This document shows, piece by piece, positions 24,787 through 34,097 of a stretch of 64,000 bases of DNA (position 1 is the stretch's first letter; each line of letters begins with the position of its first letter). The position numbers were made by a program, and so were the translations under genes. Source of the stretch: Flavobacteriaceae bacterium Ap0902 (lineage in GTDB: Bacteria; Bacteroidota; Bacteroidia; Flavobacteriales; Weeksellaceae); contig WTFG01000005.1 in the NCBI GenBank assembly GCA_009835005.1, forward strand, positions 124,001-188,000, written 5' to 3'. The notes beneath the pieces are model-generated. The model was not told where the DNA came from and made no database searches. It saw only the letters and a program-made list of their open reading frames with translations.

Positions 24787-25519
24787 GTACAAATGATTTT
24801 TTAAATATAATTGATAATATAATATAAACAATGACAATGATTGAAAGAGCCTTTAAACCCATAAAAATCAATAATATAATAGAAGATATTAAAAGTATTA
24901 ATTGAGGCAAAATATCTTTAAATTTAAATGACTTCATTTTAAAAGAAAATAGAGGGATATCTGCTACCAATAATAAACTAGAGATTACGGTAATAGATAT
25001 TAAAAGATTAATGCCATAATTTTGTAAAAATGCTAAAGACAATTCTGGTAATAACATATATACCCCAAATATAAAGATGGTATTAGCGGGTGTGGCTAAC
25101 CCTTTAAAATAACTAATTTGTGTGGTATCCACATTGAATTTAGCCAACCTAAGAGCAGAAAATAGGGTAATCAATAAGCCAAAAAAGGCTATAGCGGGAA
25201 AATCGTTTGTAGAGGTATCCTTTAATTGATTAAACATCTTGGCCATTAAAAATCCAGGAAAAACCCCAAAAGTTACCATGTCTGCCAAGGAGTCTAATTG
25301 CAACCCGATAGGGGATGCTACGTTTAACCACCTTGCGACCATCCCATCCAGTAAATCAGCAACCAAAGAAACACCCAATAATATGAGAGCGATATTGATA
25401 AACTCCTCTGGAAACTTCTGATCTGTTAGGCTATAATATAAAGTGTAATAAACCAATAAACAGCCACAAAAAAGATTGATTAAAGTGAGCATGTTGGGTA
25501 TATGTATTTTTATATTCAT
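24773..25519 (-). CDS. pssA: CDP-diacylglycerol-serine O-phosphatidyltransferase
   Basis: A 248-residue inner-membrane enzyme with about seven TM helices. The CDP-alcohol phosphotransferase motif D-G-x2-A-R-x8-G-x3-D-x3-D is complete (DGMVARWLNVASPIGLQLDS then LAD). It starts with IHIPNMLTLINLFCGC, as usual for the integral-membrane PssA of Bacillus type. It makes phosphatidylserine, which Psd (12794-13681) decarboxylates. The 3' end overlaps the start of the exonuclease gene by 14 bases, so the two share a transcript. Confidence 0.93.
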   Translation of the reverse strand: MNIKIHIPNMLTLINLFCGCLLVYYTLYYSLTDQKFPEEFINIALILLGVSLVADLLDGMVARWLNVASPIGLQLDSLADMVTFGVFPGFLMAKMFNQLKDTSTNDFPAIAFFGLLITLFSALRLAKFNVDTTQISYFKGLATPANTIFIFGVYMLLPELSLAFLQNYGINLLISITVISSLLLVADIPLFSFKMKSFKFKDILPQLILLISSIILLIFMGLKALSIIVIVYIILSIIFKKSFVHAST

Positions 25520-25675
25520 GTTGGCTAATATACAATTTTGTCTATTGAATTATGGAATAGTAAGTTTAACTTCTTAATAATTTATCTATTAACTTTTAAA
25601 AAAAATTGAACAATAAAGAGCAAAATTTGCAGTTTAAATCTAAAGCACCGACTTTTGTCCTAGTTATTATAATTT

Positions 25676-26746
25676 ATGCGTAAATCTATCTCTCTTTTAA
25701 TTCTTTTATGCTCCATTTCTCTAAGTGCTCAATTTCGCTCTTACTCTAATGAGTTTTTGAATATTGGTGTGGATGCAAGAGCTTTTGGAATGGGTAATGC
25801 TGTTGTAGCTCATATTTCTGACGTGAATGCTGCGTATTGGAATCCAGCAGGTTTAGCCCAGATAGGAAACGATTGGCAGGCCGCAGCCATGCATGCAGAA
25901 TATTTTCAATCCATTGCTAAATATGATTATCTAGCCGCAGCTATTCCGCTAGATAACAGCAATGCACTGGGCGTTTCTATTTATAGGTTTGGTGTAGATG
26001 GTATTTTAAATACCACAGAATTAATCGATGCTCAAGGTAATATAGATTACGATAGAATTTCCACCTTTTCTGCCTCTGATTATGCCTTGCAATTATCTTA
26101 TGCTGGGAATATTTTTAATTTAAATAATATTAATTTTGGACTTAACGCTAAACTGGTTTATCGCAATATAGGAAAATTTGCTAATGCCTATGGATTTGGT
26201 TTAGATGCTGGGATGCAGTACCGCAATAGAAATTTTGCACTGGGTGTGATGGTGCGTGATATAACTTCTACTTTTAACGCATGGAATGTAAATGAGGATG
26301 CTTTAAATCAATTAGAAATAGACGGCACCATCCTCAATGAACCTCCAGAGGAAACCATAGAACTCACCTTGCCCAAAATACAGCTGGGAGTGAGTCAGAA
26401 GGTTGATTTTAATGACAAATTCTCTGGCATGGGAGAATTGGATTTAAATTTTAATTTAAGAGATGGAAGTGAGTTGGTATCTTCTGCAGGTTTAAGTTTT
26501 AGTCCTGCTGCGGGAATAGAAGTTGGTTATGATGAAATGGTTTTTATCCGTGCAGGTGTGAATAATTTTCAACGAACAGAGAATTTCCAGGGCGATCAAG
26601 AAATCCAGTTTCAACCTAATGTTGGATTAGGATTTAAATACAAAGGAATTTCTATAGATTATGCATTGACAGATATTGGTGACCAAAGTGTGGCTTTATA
26701 TTCCAATATATTTTCTGTAAAAATTGATATGGAAGAGTTTTATTAA
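25676..26746 (+). CDS. PorV/PorQ-family outer-membrane protein
   Basis: A 356-residue barrel protein with a signal peptide ending at LSAQ (about residue 19). The N-terminal part of the mature protein, FLNIGVDARAFGMGNAVVAH then NAAYWNPAGLA, is the signature of the PorV/PorQ/UPF0164 family, which is FadL-like. PorV is the shuttle of the type IX secretion system that collects cargo from the translocon. This paralogue is not necessarily that protein, and no other secretion-system gene lies nearby. The next gene is a nucleotide-sugar epimerase 59 bases downstream in the same direction. Confidence 0.82.
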   Translation: MRKSISLLILLCSISLSAQFRSYSNEFLNIGVDARAFGMGNAVVAHISDVNAAYWNPAGLAQIGNDWQAAAMHAEYFQSIAKYDYLAAAIPLDNSNALGVSIYRFGVDGILNTTELIDAQGNIDYDRISTFSASDYALQLSYAGNIFNLNNINFGLNAKLVYRNIGKFANAYGFGLDAGMQYRNRNFALGVMVRDITSTFNAWNVNEDALNQLEIDGTILNEPPEETIELTLPKIQLGVSQKVDFNDKFSGMGELDLNFNLRDGSELVSSAGLSFSPAAGIEVGYDEMVFIRAGVNNFQRTENFQGDQEIQFQPNVGLGFKYKGISIDYALTDIGDQSVALYSNIFSVKIDMEEFY

Positions 26747-26805
26747 GCTTAAATTTACTTTCTAATTTATAAATTACCAAGGCATTAATTTAATATTCAA
26801 TATTT

Positions 26806-27840
26806 ATGAAGAACTTCCTAGTTACTGGAGGCGCTGGCTTTATAGGGTCTCATGTAGTAGAATACCTTTTAAAAGAAGGCAATAGAGTCGTGGTATTAGA
26901 TAATTTTCATGACTTTTATGATTACCAGGTTAAATTAAGAAATATTGGAGATGCTGTTGGCTTCCATTTAATTCCTAAGAGTGATTCAAAAGATAGCGAT
27001 ATTTTAAGTTTTGCCAAAGAGATTAAGACAGAATCATTTGAGTTGATTTACGGGGATATTAGAGATCAAGAATTGCTAGAAATATTATTTAAAAAAGAAA
27101 ACTTTGACATGGTCATTCATTTAGCTGCCTTGGCAGGAGTGAGACCTTCTATAGATAATCCCTTAGAGTACGAAAGTGTCAATGTTAAAGGTACCATGGT
27201 ACTATGGGAGATTTGTAAAAAATACAAAGTCAATAAATTTATATGTGCTTCCTCTTCCTCTGTATATGGTAATAATAAGAAGACTCCATTTAAAGAGACT
27301 GATATTGTAGATTTCGCAATTTCACCCTATGCGGCCACCAAAAAATCCACAGAAGTATTGGGGCATGTATATCATAAATTATATGATATAGATATGCTTC
27401 AATTAAGATTCTTCACGGTTTATGGTCCCCGACAACGCCCAGATTTGGCTATTCATAAATTTACCCATCTTATTGATAATGGAAAAGAAATCCCGTTTTA
27501 TGGCGATGGCGATACGGCTAGAGATTACACTTATATAGAGGATATTATAGATGGAATTTCTAAAAGCATTATCTATTTAATAGATCATGATAATGTATAT
27601 GAAGTCATCAATTTAGGCGAAAGCGAAGTAGTCAGTTTAATAGAAATGATCGCCACCATAGAATATTTCCTAGATAAAAAAGCAGAGATCAATAGACTGC
27701 CCATGCAACCAGGAGATGTTTTAATCACCAATGCAGACATTACAAAAGCCAAAGAAATGCTGGCGTATAACCCTAAAACTACCTTTAAACAAGGAATAGA
27801 GAAGTTTATAGATTGGTATAAAGAACATACGCAAATCTGA
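26806..27840 (+). CDS. NAD-dependent nucleotide-sugar epimerase (UDP-glucuronate 4-epimerase-like)
   Basis: A 344-residue extended SDR. The Rossmann motif is TGGAGFIGSHVVEYL. The catalytic Ser region is CASSSSVYG and the Tyr-Lys pair is in SPYAATKKS. RFFTVYGPRQRPDLAIHKF and FYGDGDTARDYTYIEDIIDG are the substrate-binding blocks of UDP-sugar 4-epimerases of the GAE/UDP-glucuronate type. It should supply an activated sugar for envelope polysaccharide or lipopolysaccharide. The exact sugar is uncertain. It ends just before a palindromic element. Confidence 0.87.
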   Translation: MKNFLVTGGAGFIGSHVVEYLLKEGNRVVVLDNFHDFYDYQVKLRNIGDAVGFHLIPKSDSKDSDILSFAKEIKTESFELIYGDIRDQELLEILFKKENFDMVIHLAALAGVRPSIDNPLEYESVNVKGTMVLWEICKKYKVNKFICASSSSVYGNNKKTPFKETDIVDFAISPYAATKKSTEVLGHVYHKLYDIDMLQLRFFTVYGPRQRPDLAIHKFTHLIDNGKEIPFYGDGDTARDYTYIEDIIDGISKSIIYLIDHDNVYEVINLGESEVVSLIEMIATIEYFLDKKAEINRLPMQPGDVLITNADITKAKEMLAYNPKTTFKQGIEKFIDWYKEHTQI

Positions 27841-27866
27841 TATATAAATTTTAAAATTTTAATGAA

Positions 27867-28000
27867 TGTAGCTGTCTTAGAGCCTTATAATCAGGGCACT
27901 CTGAGCCCGATTCAGAATCTTATTATATTAACAACCAATTTATTATGAGACTCTGAAATGAATTCAGGCTGACAAAAACGGGGGTTTTCAGACAGCTACT
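27867..28000. repeat. Palindromic interspersed element, copy 4
   Basis: A 134-bp copy between the convergent epimerase and aldo/keto reductase genes. The terminal arms GTAGCTGTCT and AGACAGCTAC pair perfectly. Internal parts align with the copy at 35366 in the same orientation (ATTCAGAATCTTATTATATT, TCTGAAATGAATTCAGG). It carries its own small hairpin GGGCACTCTGAGCCC. Confidence 0.85.
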
Positions 28001-28026
28001 TGGGAAAATGATAAAATTAAAATGGA

Positions 28027-28992
28027 TTATTCTCCCCAAATATCATGTAAATTATACGGAGACCCATTCTCTGTAAATGCAATTCCATCTACAAAACGCA
28101 AATGCTCATCCAGTGCATTAATCTCCTGCATTTGATCATCATTTAAATGAATATTAATAGCGTTTAAGTTTTCCTGTTGCCTGTCTTTATGAACAGATTT
28201 AGGTATCACGATTATCCCTCTTTGTAATTGCCACGCTAGTAATACTTGTGCTTCTGTAGCATCAGAATCACGGGCGATTTTTTGAATCACTTCATTTTCA
28301 AATAAATTAGGCAATTTTTTATTTTCCATGGCATGGGTTACCCTACCGCCAGAACCAATAGGTTTATATGCTGTCAAGAAATAGCCTGTACTATCTGCAT
28401 GCTCCTTCAATTCCTCTTGTCTTAGATAAGGATGAGATTCAATTTGATTCATTTCTGGAATTTCCTGCGTTTCATCTATGATTTGTTTAATTTGGTGTAT
28501 ATTGAAGTTTGATACGCCGATATGCTTAGCCAAACCATCTCTTTTGGCTTGAATCATTCCAGACCATGTTTCTCCAAGAGATACCTCACCAGGAGTGTAA
28601 TATTCATCCCTATGTTGTGGATTTTCAAAATCATTTTTATAAGCTATAGGCCAATGAACTAAATATAAATCTAGATAATTTAATTGTAAATTCTCTAAAG
28701 TTCTTCTAATCGCGGGTTCAACTTCTTCTTTGTTATGACTATTATTCCATAATTTAGAGGTAATCCATAAGTCTTCTCTTTTTACCAAACCTTGATCAAA
28801 AGCAGTTTGGAAAGCTTGACCAATTTCCTCCTCATTTTGATAAATATGAGCACAATCAAAATGTCTATAGCCCATTTTTAGAGCATTTATAATAGCATCA
28901 TGTACTTGTCCTTTTTCTGCTTTCCAAGTTCCTAATCCCAACATTGGGATTTTATCACCGTTCTTAAATGTTAAATATTTCATATCTTTCAT
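28027..28992 (-). CDS. Aldo/keto reductase
   Basis: A 321-residue NADPH-dependent reductase with the AKR barrel. The tetrad is visible: Asp and Tyr in FDCAHIYQNEEEIG, Lys in WITSKLWN, His in LYLVHWPI. HIGVSNFN and VIPKSVHKDRQQEN are the coenzyme-binding blocks. It resembles bacterial AKRs acting on aldehydes including methylglyoxal, but no substrate can be assigned. A second ATG three codons later (28983) is equally possible. Monocistronic, convergent with the epimerase gene across the repeat. Confidence 0.9.
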   Translation of the reverse strand: MKDMKYLTFKNGDKIPMLGLGTWKAEKGQVHDAIINALKMGYRHFDCAHIYQNEEEIGQAFQTAFDQGLVKREDLWITSKLWNNSHNKEEVEPAIRRTLENLQLNYLDLYLVHWPIAYKNDFENPQHRDEYYTPGEVSLGETWSGMIQAKRDGLAKHIGVSNFNIHQIKQIIDETQEIPEMNQIESHPYLRQEELKEHADSTGYFLTAYKPIGSGGRVTHAMENKKLPNLFENEVIQKIARDSDATEAQVLLAWQLQRGIIVIPKSVHKDRQQENLNAINIHLNDDQMQEINALDEHLRFVDGIAFTENGSPYNLHDIWGE

Positions 28993-29115
28993 AGGTTATA
29001 TTTGCAGCTAAAACCCTGCCGAATCTAAATTTATTGGTATAATTATTTCTAAAAATTTATTCATAAATCATCATTTAAAATTGAATTTTCTTTTTAGATT
29101 GGTTAAATTAGCTTT

Positions 29116-30885
29116 ATGACTACAAATGATAAATTAAATGCCTTACGGCAAGCGATGAAGGGTCAAAATATTGATGCTGTTGTAATATATAGCGCAGACC
29201 CACACATGAGTGAATATTTACCAAAAAATTGGTTAGAACGGGTATGGTTAAGTGGTTTCACTGGCTCTGCAGGCTTTGTGGTGGTGACTTTAGATAAATC
29301 TGCCTTGTGGACGGATTCTAGGTATTTTGTTCAAGCACCAATAGAATTAGAAGGAAGTGAAATTCAATTGATGAAAGATGGGCAGGATGGTACGCCCAGT
29401 TATACGCAATGGCTTAAAGATGAATTAGATACAGGTGCTGTAGTGGCTGTAAATGATTTGGTAACCTCTCATCAAAATTGGAATAATCTAAAGTCTGAAT
29501 TAGCCAAGAGTCAAATTACTTTAAAAAGCCTTGATTTAATCAAAGATATTTGGACAGATAGAAAAGAAGATCAATCGGATCCAATTTTTGTGCATCCCAC
29601 AGGTTTAGCAGGGAAATCAGTAAAGGAAAAACTGGCTGATATTCGTGAATCCATGGATAAAGAACATGCAGATTATCATATAATTACCGCTTTAGATGAT
29701 GTCGCTTGGACTTTAAATTTAAGAGGAAATGATGTGACGTTTAATCCCGTGTTTTTAGGGTATATAGTGTTAGATCAAGAGACAGCCACTTTATTTGTGA
29801 ATGAAAATCAAGTGAATAATGAAGTAAGGCAACATTTACAAGAGGCTCATGTTGACATAAAACCGTATGATACTTTCTTGGACGCTATCAAAGAGATTAA
29901 AGGACAAACTATTTGGGTATCCCCATCCTCTAATCAGGCTATTTATCATGCGTTAGAGGATAATAATCAAATTATTTCTAAGCCTGCGCCTGGGAACTTG
30001 ATGAAAGCTATCAAAAATGAGACAGAATTAGAGGGCTTTCGCAAAGTGATGGTTCGGGATGGTGTAGCCATGGTAAAATTTATCTATTGGTTGAAGCATG
30101 AAGGTGCCCATCAAGATCTTACAGAGTATGAAATAGGAGAGAAATTGAGAGCCTTTAGAGCAGAGGGTGAGAACTTTGTAGGAGAGAGTTTTGGCAGCAT
30201 TGTAGGCTATGAGGGCAATGGCGCTATTGTACATTATTCTGCTAAAAAAGATGGTAGCCAAAAAGTAAAACCCAAAGGAAGTATTCTGGTAGATTCTGGT
30301 GGTCAATATAGAGAAGGAACAACAGATATTACGAGAACCTTTGCTTTAGGTGAGGTTACAGAAGCATTTATTAATGATTGTACTACCGTTTTAAAAGGGA
30401 TGATAGATTTATCGCTAGTTCATTTTCCTAAAGGAACCAAAGGGGTGCATTTAGATGCAATTGCTAGATTACCACTGTGGATGAGGCATCAAGATTTTGG
30501 TCATGGCACAGGACACGGCGTAGGGAGTTTTATGAATGTTCATGAGGGACCTCAAAACATCCGCAAGGATATGAATCCACAAGATTTAATTCCAGGTATG
30601 GTTTTATCTAACGAACCTGGTTTCTATGTAGAAGGCAAATATGGCATTAGACATGAAAACCTAATCGCTGTAAAAGAAGTAGAAAAAACAGAATCTGGAA
30701 CTTTCTATAATTTTGAAACATTAACGATTTGTCCTTTCTTTAAAGAGGTAATGAATATTGAAATGTTAACAGAACCACAAAAAGATTGGTTGAATGAATA
30801 TCACACTTGGTGTAAAGAAAAACTAGAACAACATTTAGAAGGAGAAGTGAAAGAATGGTTCTTGGAAGTGGTGGAACCTATTTAA
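29116..30885 (+). CDS. Xaa-Pro aminopeptidase (aminopeptidase P, M24B)
   Basis: A 589-residue metallopeptidase of the large, two creatinase-domain plus catalytic-domain form. The five metal ligands are in VDSGGQYREGTTDITRTF (two Asp), FGHGTGHGVGSF (His), SNEPGF (Glu) and RHENLI (Glu). VHEGPQNI carries the neighbouring catalytic His. It removes N-terminal residues before proline, probably in the cytosol since no signal peptide is seen. It is flanked by a divergent AKR gene and a terminator. Confidence 0.92.
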   Translation: MTTNDKLNALRQAMKGQNIDAVVIYSADPHMSEYLPKNWLERVWLSGFTGSAGFVVVTLDKSALWTDSRYFVQAPIELEGSEIQLMKDGQDGTPSYTQWLKDELDTGAVVAVNDLVTSHQNWNNLKSELAKSQITLKSLDLIKDIWTDRKEDQSDPIFVHPTGLAGKSVKEKLADIRESMDKEHADYHIITALDDVAWTLNLRGNDVTFNPVFLGYIVLDQETATLFVNENQVNNEVRQHLQEAHVDIKPYDTFLDAIKEIKGQTIWVSPSSNQAIYHALEDNNQIISKPAPGNLMKAIKNETELEGFRKVMVRDGVAMVKFIYWLKHEGAHQDLTEYEIGEKLRAFRAEGENFVGESFGSIVGYEGNGAIVHYSAKKDGSQKVKPKGSILVDSGGQYREGTTDITRTFALGEVTEAFINDCTTVLKGMIDLSLVHFPKGTKGVHLDAIARLPLWMRHQDFGHGTGHGVGSFMNVHEGPQNIRKDMNPQDLIPGMVLSNEPGFYVEGKYGIRHENLIAVKEVEKTESGTFYNFETLTICPFFKEVMNIEMLTEPQKDWLNEYHTWCKEKLEQHLEGEVKEWFLEVVEPI

Positions 30886-30911
30886 ATGATATTATTTTAA
30901 TCTTCATAAAG

Positions 30912-30936
30912 CCGGAACGCCAAGTTTCGGGTTTTT
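30912..30936 (+). terminator. Intrinsic terminator after aminopeptidase P
   Basis: CCGGAAC (30912-30918) pairs with GTTTCGG (30924-30930) with one G-T pair, followed by GTTTTT. The loop is five bases. The stem is short, so efficiency is uncertain. Confidence 0.65.
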
Positions 30937-30946
30937 ATTTTATGCT

Positions 30947-31900
30947 TTATTGAATAAAGCCTAATTCTTTTGATTTTTCCATAGCTTCTAGCGTCGTGTC
31001 AAATTGCAGAATAACTATTTCAGGATTTTGAATACTATTTAGTACTTTCTGGATTGCTTCTTTTTTCTTAGCACTTTTGTTCCTAATAAATATAGCCAAA
31101 ACCTTATCTGGATTTTGTATGGCTACTTCTTGATATATATAGGGATCTCTCTGTGTATTATCTCCAATGAGAATAAATTTTTGATCTGGAAAAGCCTTGA
31201 TTAAAGAATTGATTCTAGTCAATTTGCCGTCATGTCCTGTTTTCCCTGTTTTAAATAAATTTTTTAGAGATTTTAGATGATTTAACAAAAAGATGCCTTT
31301 GGGTAAACCATGATGGGTAAATACAGTATTCAAATAATCATATAAATTCCATTCGCTGCTACTTACATAAAAAAAAGGATGTTCTTCTGTTCCTGGAGGA
31401 TATGCTTTTGCTAAGGCTCTATACCATTCCACAGTGTGGTCAAATAATTTACGCTCATGCGGGTTCTTGCTCAGTAATTCATATATTTTTCTAAACCAAG
31501 AAGCGCTATAAGACTTTAAAAGGGTATCATCTATATCAGAAATTATAGCCTGTGAAGAGTGATATGGGACAAAGATTTCTCCTTGACTTTTAACTTTAGG
31601 ATTTTTTTTATAATAAACGTTGATGGCATGCCAACCTGCAGGAATATTGTCTTTAGGGTCAAATTCAAATTCAAAATAACCTTTGTCATTAGAAGTGGTT
31701 TCATGCCTCATACCAAAAACTTCTGCAACCAATTCTACATGAGGTAAAGTTTTTACCCTAAACATTTTAATCAGCGCATTTACATTGGTCCAAAACCATG
31801 TTTTTTGTTTCAAAAATTGGATTGGTGAAGCTTGAAATACATGCCCATTGATAACTGCATTATGTTGACTTCCGAATGAATGATAAATTTTTATATACAT
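30947..31900 (-). CDS. App1-type phosphatidate phosphatase domain protein (DUF2183)
   Basis: A 317-residue protein with the App1/DUF2183 catalytic domain in its second half: ISDIDDTLLKSY is the DxDxT phosphatase motif, PFFYVSSSEWNLYDYL is the second block, and KFILIGDNTQRDPYIY is the third. In yeast App1 this HAD-like domain hydrolyses phosphatidate to diacylglycerol. An N-terminal beta-rich part (residues 1-110) precedes it. No signal peptide. The gene is divergent, with only 43 bases between starts, from a diacylglycerol kinase that catalyses the reverse conversion. Activity in bacteria is inferred from the motif. Confidence 0.83.
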   Translation of the reverse strand: MYIKIYHSFGSQHNAVINGHVFQASPIQFLKQKTWFWTNVNALIKMFRVKTLPHVELVAEVFGMRHETTSNDKGYFEFEFDPKDNIPAGWHAINVYYKKNPKVKSQGEIFVPYHSSQAIISDIDDTLLKSYSASWFRKIYELLSKNPHERKLFDHTVEWYRALAKAYPPGTEEHPFFYVSSSEWNLYDYLNTVFTHHGLPKGIFLLNHLKSLKNLFKTGKTGHDGKLTRINSLIKAFPDQKFILIGDNTQRDPYIYQEVAIQNPDKVLAIFIRNKSAKKKEAIQKVLNSIQNPEIVILQFDTTLEAMEKSKELGFIQ

Positions 31901-31918
31901 ACGTGTAATTAAAATATG

Positions 31919-31926
31919 TAGATTTG
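31919..31926 (+). promoter_or_regulatory. -7 box TAGATTTG for the diacylglycerol kinase gene
   Basis: TAGATTTG matches TAnnTTTG in the 43-bp divergent gap and ends 17 bases before the ATG at 31944. No -33 TTG at the usual spacing is visible. Confidence 0.55.
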
Positions 31927-31943
31927 TATGTGAAGCTTAATTT

Positions 31944-32822
31944 ATGAACATTAAACAACTTTTATTTATTATAAATCCATATTCGGGCTCTGGCAGACTC
32001 CATTATATAAATAAAATTGAATCTTATTTTAAGCCCTTACAAGATTTTCAAATAGAATTTCACAAAATTAATTGGAAAGATAAGCCAAAGAAAGGAATTT
32101 TACAGAAAATTTCTGATAAATCTTATGATGCTATTATCGCATGTGGAGGCGATGGAACAGTGAGTTACGTGGCAGAAGTATTATATGGCAAGAACATAAT
32201 CATGGGTATTCTGCCAACAGGTTCTGCAAATGGTCTAGCTAAAAATTTAAATCTACCAACTGCTTTTAGTAATGCATTAAACATTATAAGAGAAGGCTAT
32301 ACACAACCTGTTTCCTCTATAACTGTCAATGAATATTTCTGTATCCATTTAGCAGATATTGGTCTGAACGCAGCTATCATTAAACAATTTGATAAAGAAA
32401 ATAGAAGAGGTTTTTTAGGCTATTTACAAGCCTTTAGAACAGTTTATTTTGGCCAAAGAAAGGTTCAAGGAATTTTAAGTTTTAATAATCGTAGCGTTAA
32501 AACCCGTTTTTATATGCTGGTTTTTTGTAATGGAACAGGATATGGAACAGGACTTAACATCAATCCAGACGGCAGGTTTGACGATTTTAAATTTGAGGTT
32601 GTTAATGTTAAAAAATTAAGTTTGCTAGAAATATTTCGATTATTTCTGGGTAAGGAAAAGCCAAATCCAGCGTTTGTGAAGATTGTCTCTATAGATGAAA
32701 TCCAAGTAGAATTACCTAAAAAAGTTCATCTTCAAGTAGATGGTGAATATTTAGGTAAGATTAAAGAAGTGAAAGCCAAGATGAATGATAAGTTTATAGA
32801 ATTTTTGGTTCCTGGAGAATAA
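31944..32822 (+). CDS. Diacylglycerol kinase-family lipid kinase (YegS/DagK-like)
   Basis: A 292-residue soluble lipid kinase. It has the start block FIINPYSGSGR, the nucleotide loop ACGGDGTVSYVAE and GILPTGSANGLAKNL, which together define the DAGK catalytic domain. The C-terminal beta sandwich ends with the usual VHLQVDGEYLG. It phosphorylates diacylglycerol or a related lipid with ATP, returning it to phosphatidate for phospholipid synthesis. It is divergent from the App1-type phosphatase, which would do the opposite step. Confidence 0.88.
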   Translation: MNIKQLLFIINPYSGSGRLHYINKIESYFKPLQDFQIEFHKINWKDKPKKGILQKISDKSYDAIIACGGDGTVSYVAEVLYGKNIIMGILPTGSANGLAKNLNLPTAFSNALNIIREGYTQPVSSITVNEYFCIHLADIGLNAAIIKQFDKENRRGFLGYLQAFRTVYFGQRKVQGILSFNNRSVKTRFYMLVFCNGTGYGTGLNINPDGRFDDFKFEVVNVKKLSLLEIFRLFLGKEKPNPAFVKIVSIDEIQVELPKKVHLQVDGEYLGKIKEVKAKMNDKFIEFLVPGE

Positions 32823-32894
32823 TAACATTCCGTATAATTACTTTTTTTAATAGCTTTTCTTTTTATATATTGCAAAACCTTATTATTTACATAT

Positions 32895-33278
32895 ATGTCT
32901 AAGAAGAAGTTTGAAATTGAAGTTGTAGTAAATGCATCGCCAGGGTTTTTATATAATTATATTGCTACGCCATCTGGTTTGTCTGAATGGTTTGCAGAAG
33001 ATGTGAACTCCAGAGGTGAGAAGTTTACCTTTATTTGGGATGGAGGATATGAGGATACCGCTTTTCTAGTCAAATCTAAATATGATGAGTATGTCCGATT
33101 TAGATGGGATTATGATGAGGATACTAAATATTACTTTGAAATCAAAATTCAAGTGGATGAGCTTACCAATGATGTTTCTCTTATTATCACTGATTTTGCA
33201 GATGAGGATGATATAGAGGAATCTAAAAACCTTTGGAGAAGCCAATTAGAAGATCTTAAAAAACGCATTGGTTCTTAA
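32895..33278 (+). CDS. START-like (SRPBCC) domain protein
   Basis: A 127-residue protein starting MSKKKFEIEVVVNASPGFLYN with the helix-grip pattern of SRPBCC/AHSA1 proteins (SGLSEWFAEDVNSRGEKF, then beta strands). It has an acidic C-terminal part (DFADEDDIEES). The family in Bacteroidota is a short START-like protein without known ligand. It precedes a class IV aminotransferase gene by nine bases, so they form an operon. Confidence 0.84.
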   Translation: MSKKKFEIEVVVNASPGFLYNYIATPSGLSEWFAEDVNSRGEKFTFIWDGGYEDTAFLVKSKYDEYVRFRWDYDEDTKYYFEIKIQVDELTNDVSLIITDFADEDDIEESKNLWRSQLEDLKKRIGS

Positions 33279-33287
33279 ATTTTCTTT

Positions 33288-34097
33288 ATGATTCCTATCG
33301 TTAATTTTAATGGTGATTTAATTCAAAAATCATCCTCTACCTTTAGTTTTGATCATGCAGCTATATTCAACGGAGAAGTTATCCAGGAAGATATTAGAAT
33401 CTGGGATGGAGCAATGATGTACCAAGAAAAGCATTACTTTCATTTGATGGCTATGATGAGAATGGCTAGAATAGACATTCCTATGTCTTTTACACCAGAA
33501 TTCTTCTATGCAGAAATTAATAAGTTGAAAGAAGAGCAATCGTTAGAAAATGCTAAAATCAGTTTTAATGTATCACCCAATCATTCATCTGTAGATTTCT
33601 GGATTACCGCTAAAGTTTTACCTAGCAAATTAACTTTTGAGCTGCCTTATAAAATAGATCAGTATAGAGAAACCCATGTTTCTAATGGATTTCATGATAG
33701 AGTAAATTTTTTGAAACCTAGCAACAGAATTTTAGATATTTATGCATTTGAAAATGAGCTTCAAGATCTAGTTCTCTTAGATGAAAGCAAAAACGTGGCA
33801 AGATCCATTCATGGTAATATATTTATGATTAAGGATGAAACATTGTTTGTTCCAAAATTAGAAAATGGAGCGTTAGATGTAGTCTTTAGAAAAATGACCA
33901 TAGAAGCAGCCAAACGGGTACCAGATTTTAAAGAAATCAAAGAAGATGCTATATTTCCATTTGCATTAATGAAAGCGGATGAAGTATTCATTGTGAAAAA
34001 TGGAGAAGGTTTCTTCCCTGTCACTAATTTTAGGAAGAAAAATTATGAAAGTCGCCTGCTACCTTCTATTGTAGATTATTTTGAGGAGCGAGGATGA
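33288..34097 (+). CDS. Class IV aminotransferase (PLP enzyme, branched-chain/ADC-lyase type)
   Basis: A 269-residue fold-type IV PLP protein. The segment RETHVSNGFHDRVNFLKPSNR contains the likely Schiff-base lysine, and SIHGNIFMIKDETLFVPKLENGALDVVFRK matches the SN(I/L)FxV..TPPL...GV(T/M)R block. It could be a D-amino acid or branched-chain transaminase or 4-amino-4-deoxychorismate lyase; the sequence does not decide. It ends with no gap against the convergent yqgE gene. pdxH, which makes PLP, is the second gene downstream. Confidence 0.78.
   Translation: MIPIVNFNGDLIQKSSSTFSFDHAAIFNGEVIQEDIRIWDGAMMYQEKHYFHLMAMMRMARIDIPMSFTPEFFYAEINKLKEEQSLENAKISFNVSPNHSSVDFWITAKVLPSKLTFELPYKIDQYRETHVSNGFHDRVNFLKPSNRILDIYAFENELQDLVLLDESKNVARSIHGNIFMIKDETLFVPKLENGALDVVFRKMTIEAAKRVPDFKEIKEDAIFPFALMKADEVFIVKNGEGFFPVTNFRKKNYESRLLPSIVDYFEERG

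Noticed and set aside
24787-24837. Longer N terminus of the DnaQ-like exonuclease
   Set aside because: The additional 17 hydrophobic residues overlap pssA and are not part of a DEDDh exonuclease.
25676-27840. Type IX secretion gene cluster
   Set aside because: Only a PorV/PorQ-family barrel is present; no PorK, L, M, N, sortase or PorU-like genes adjoin it.
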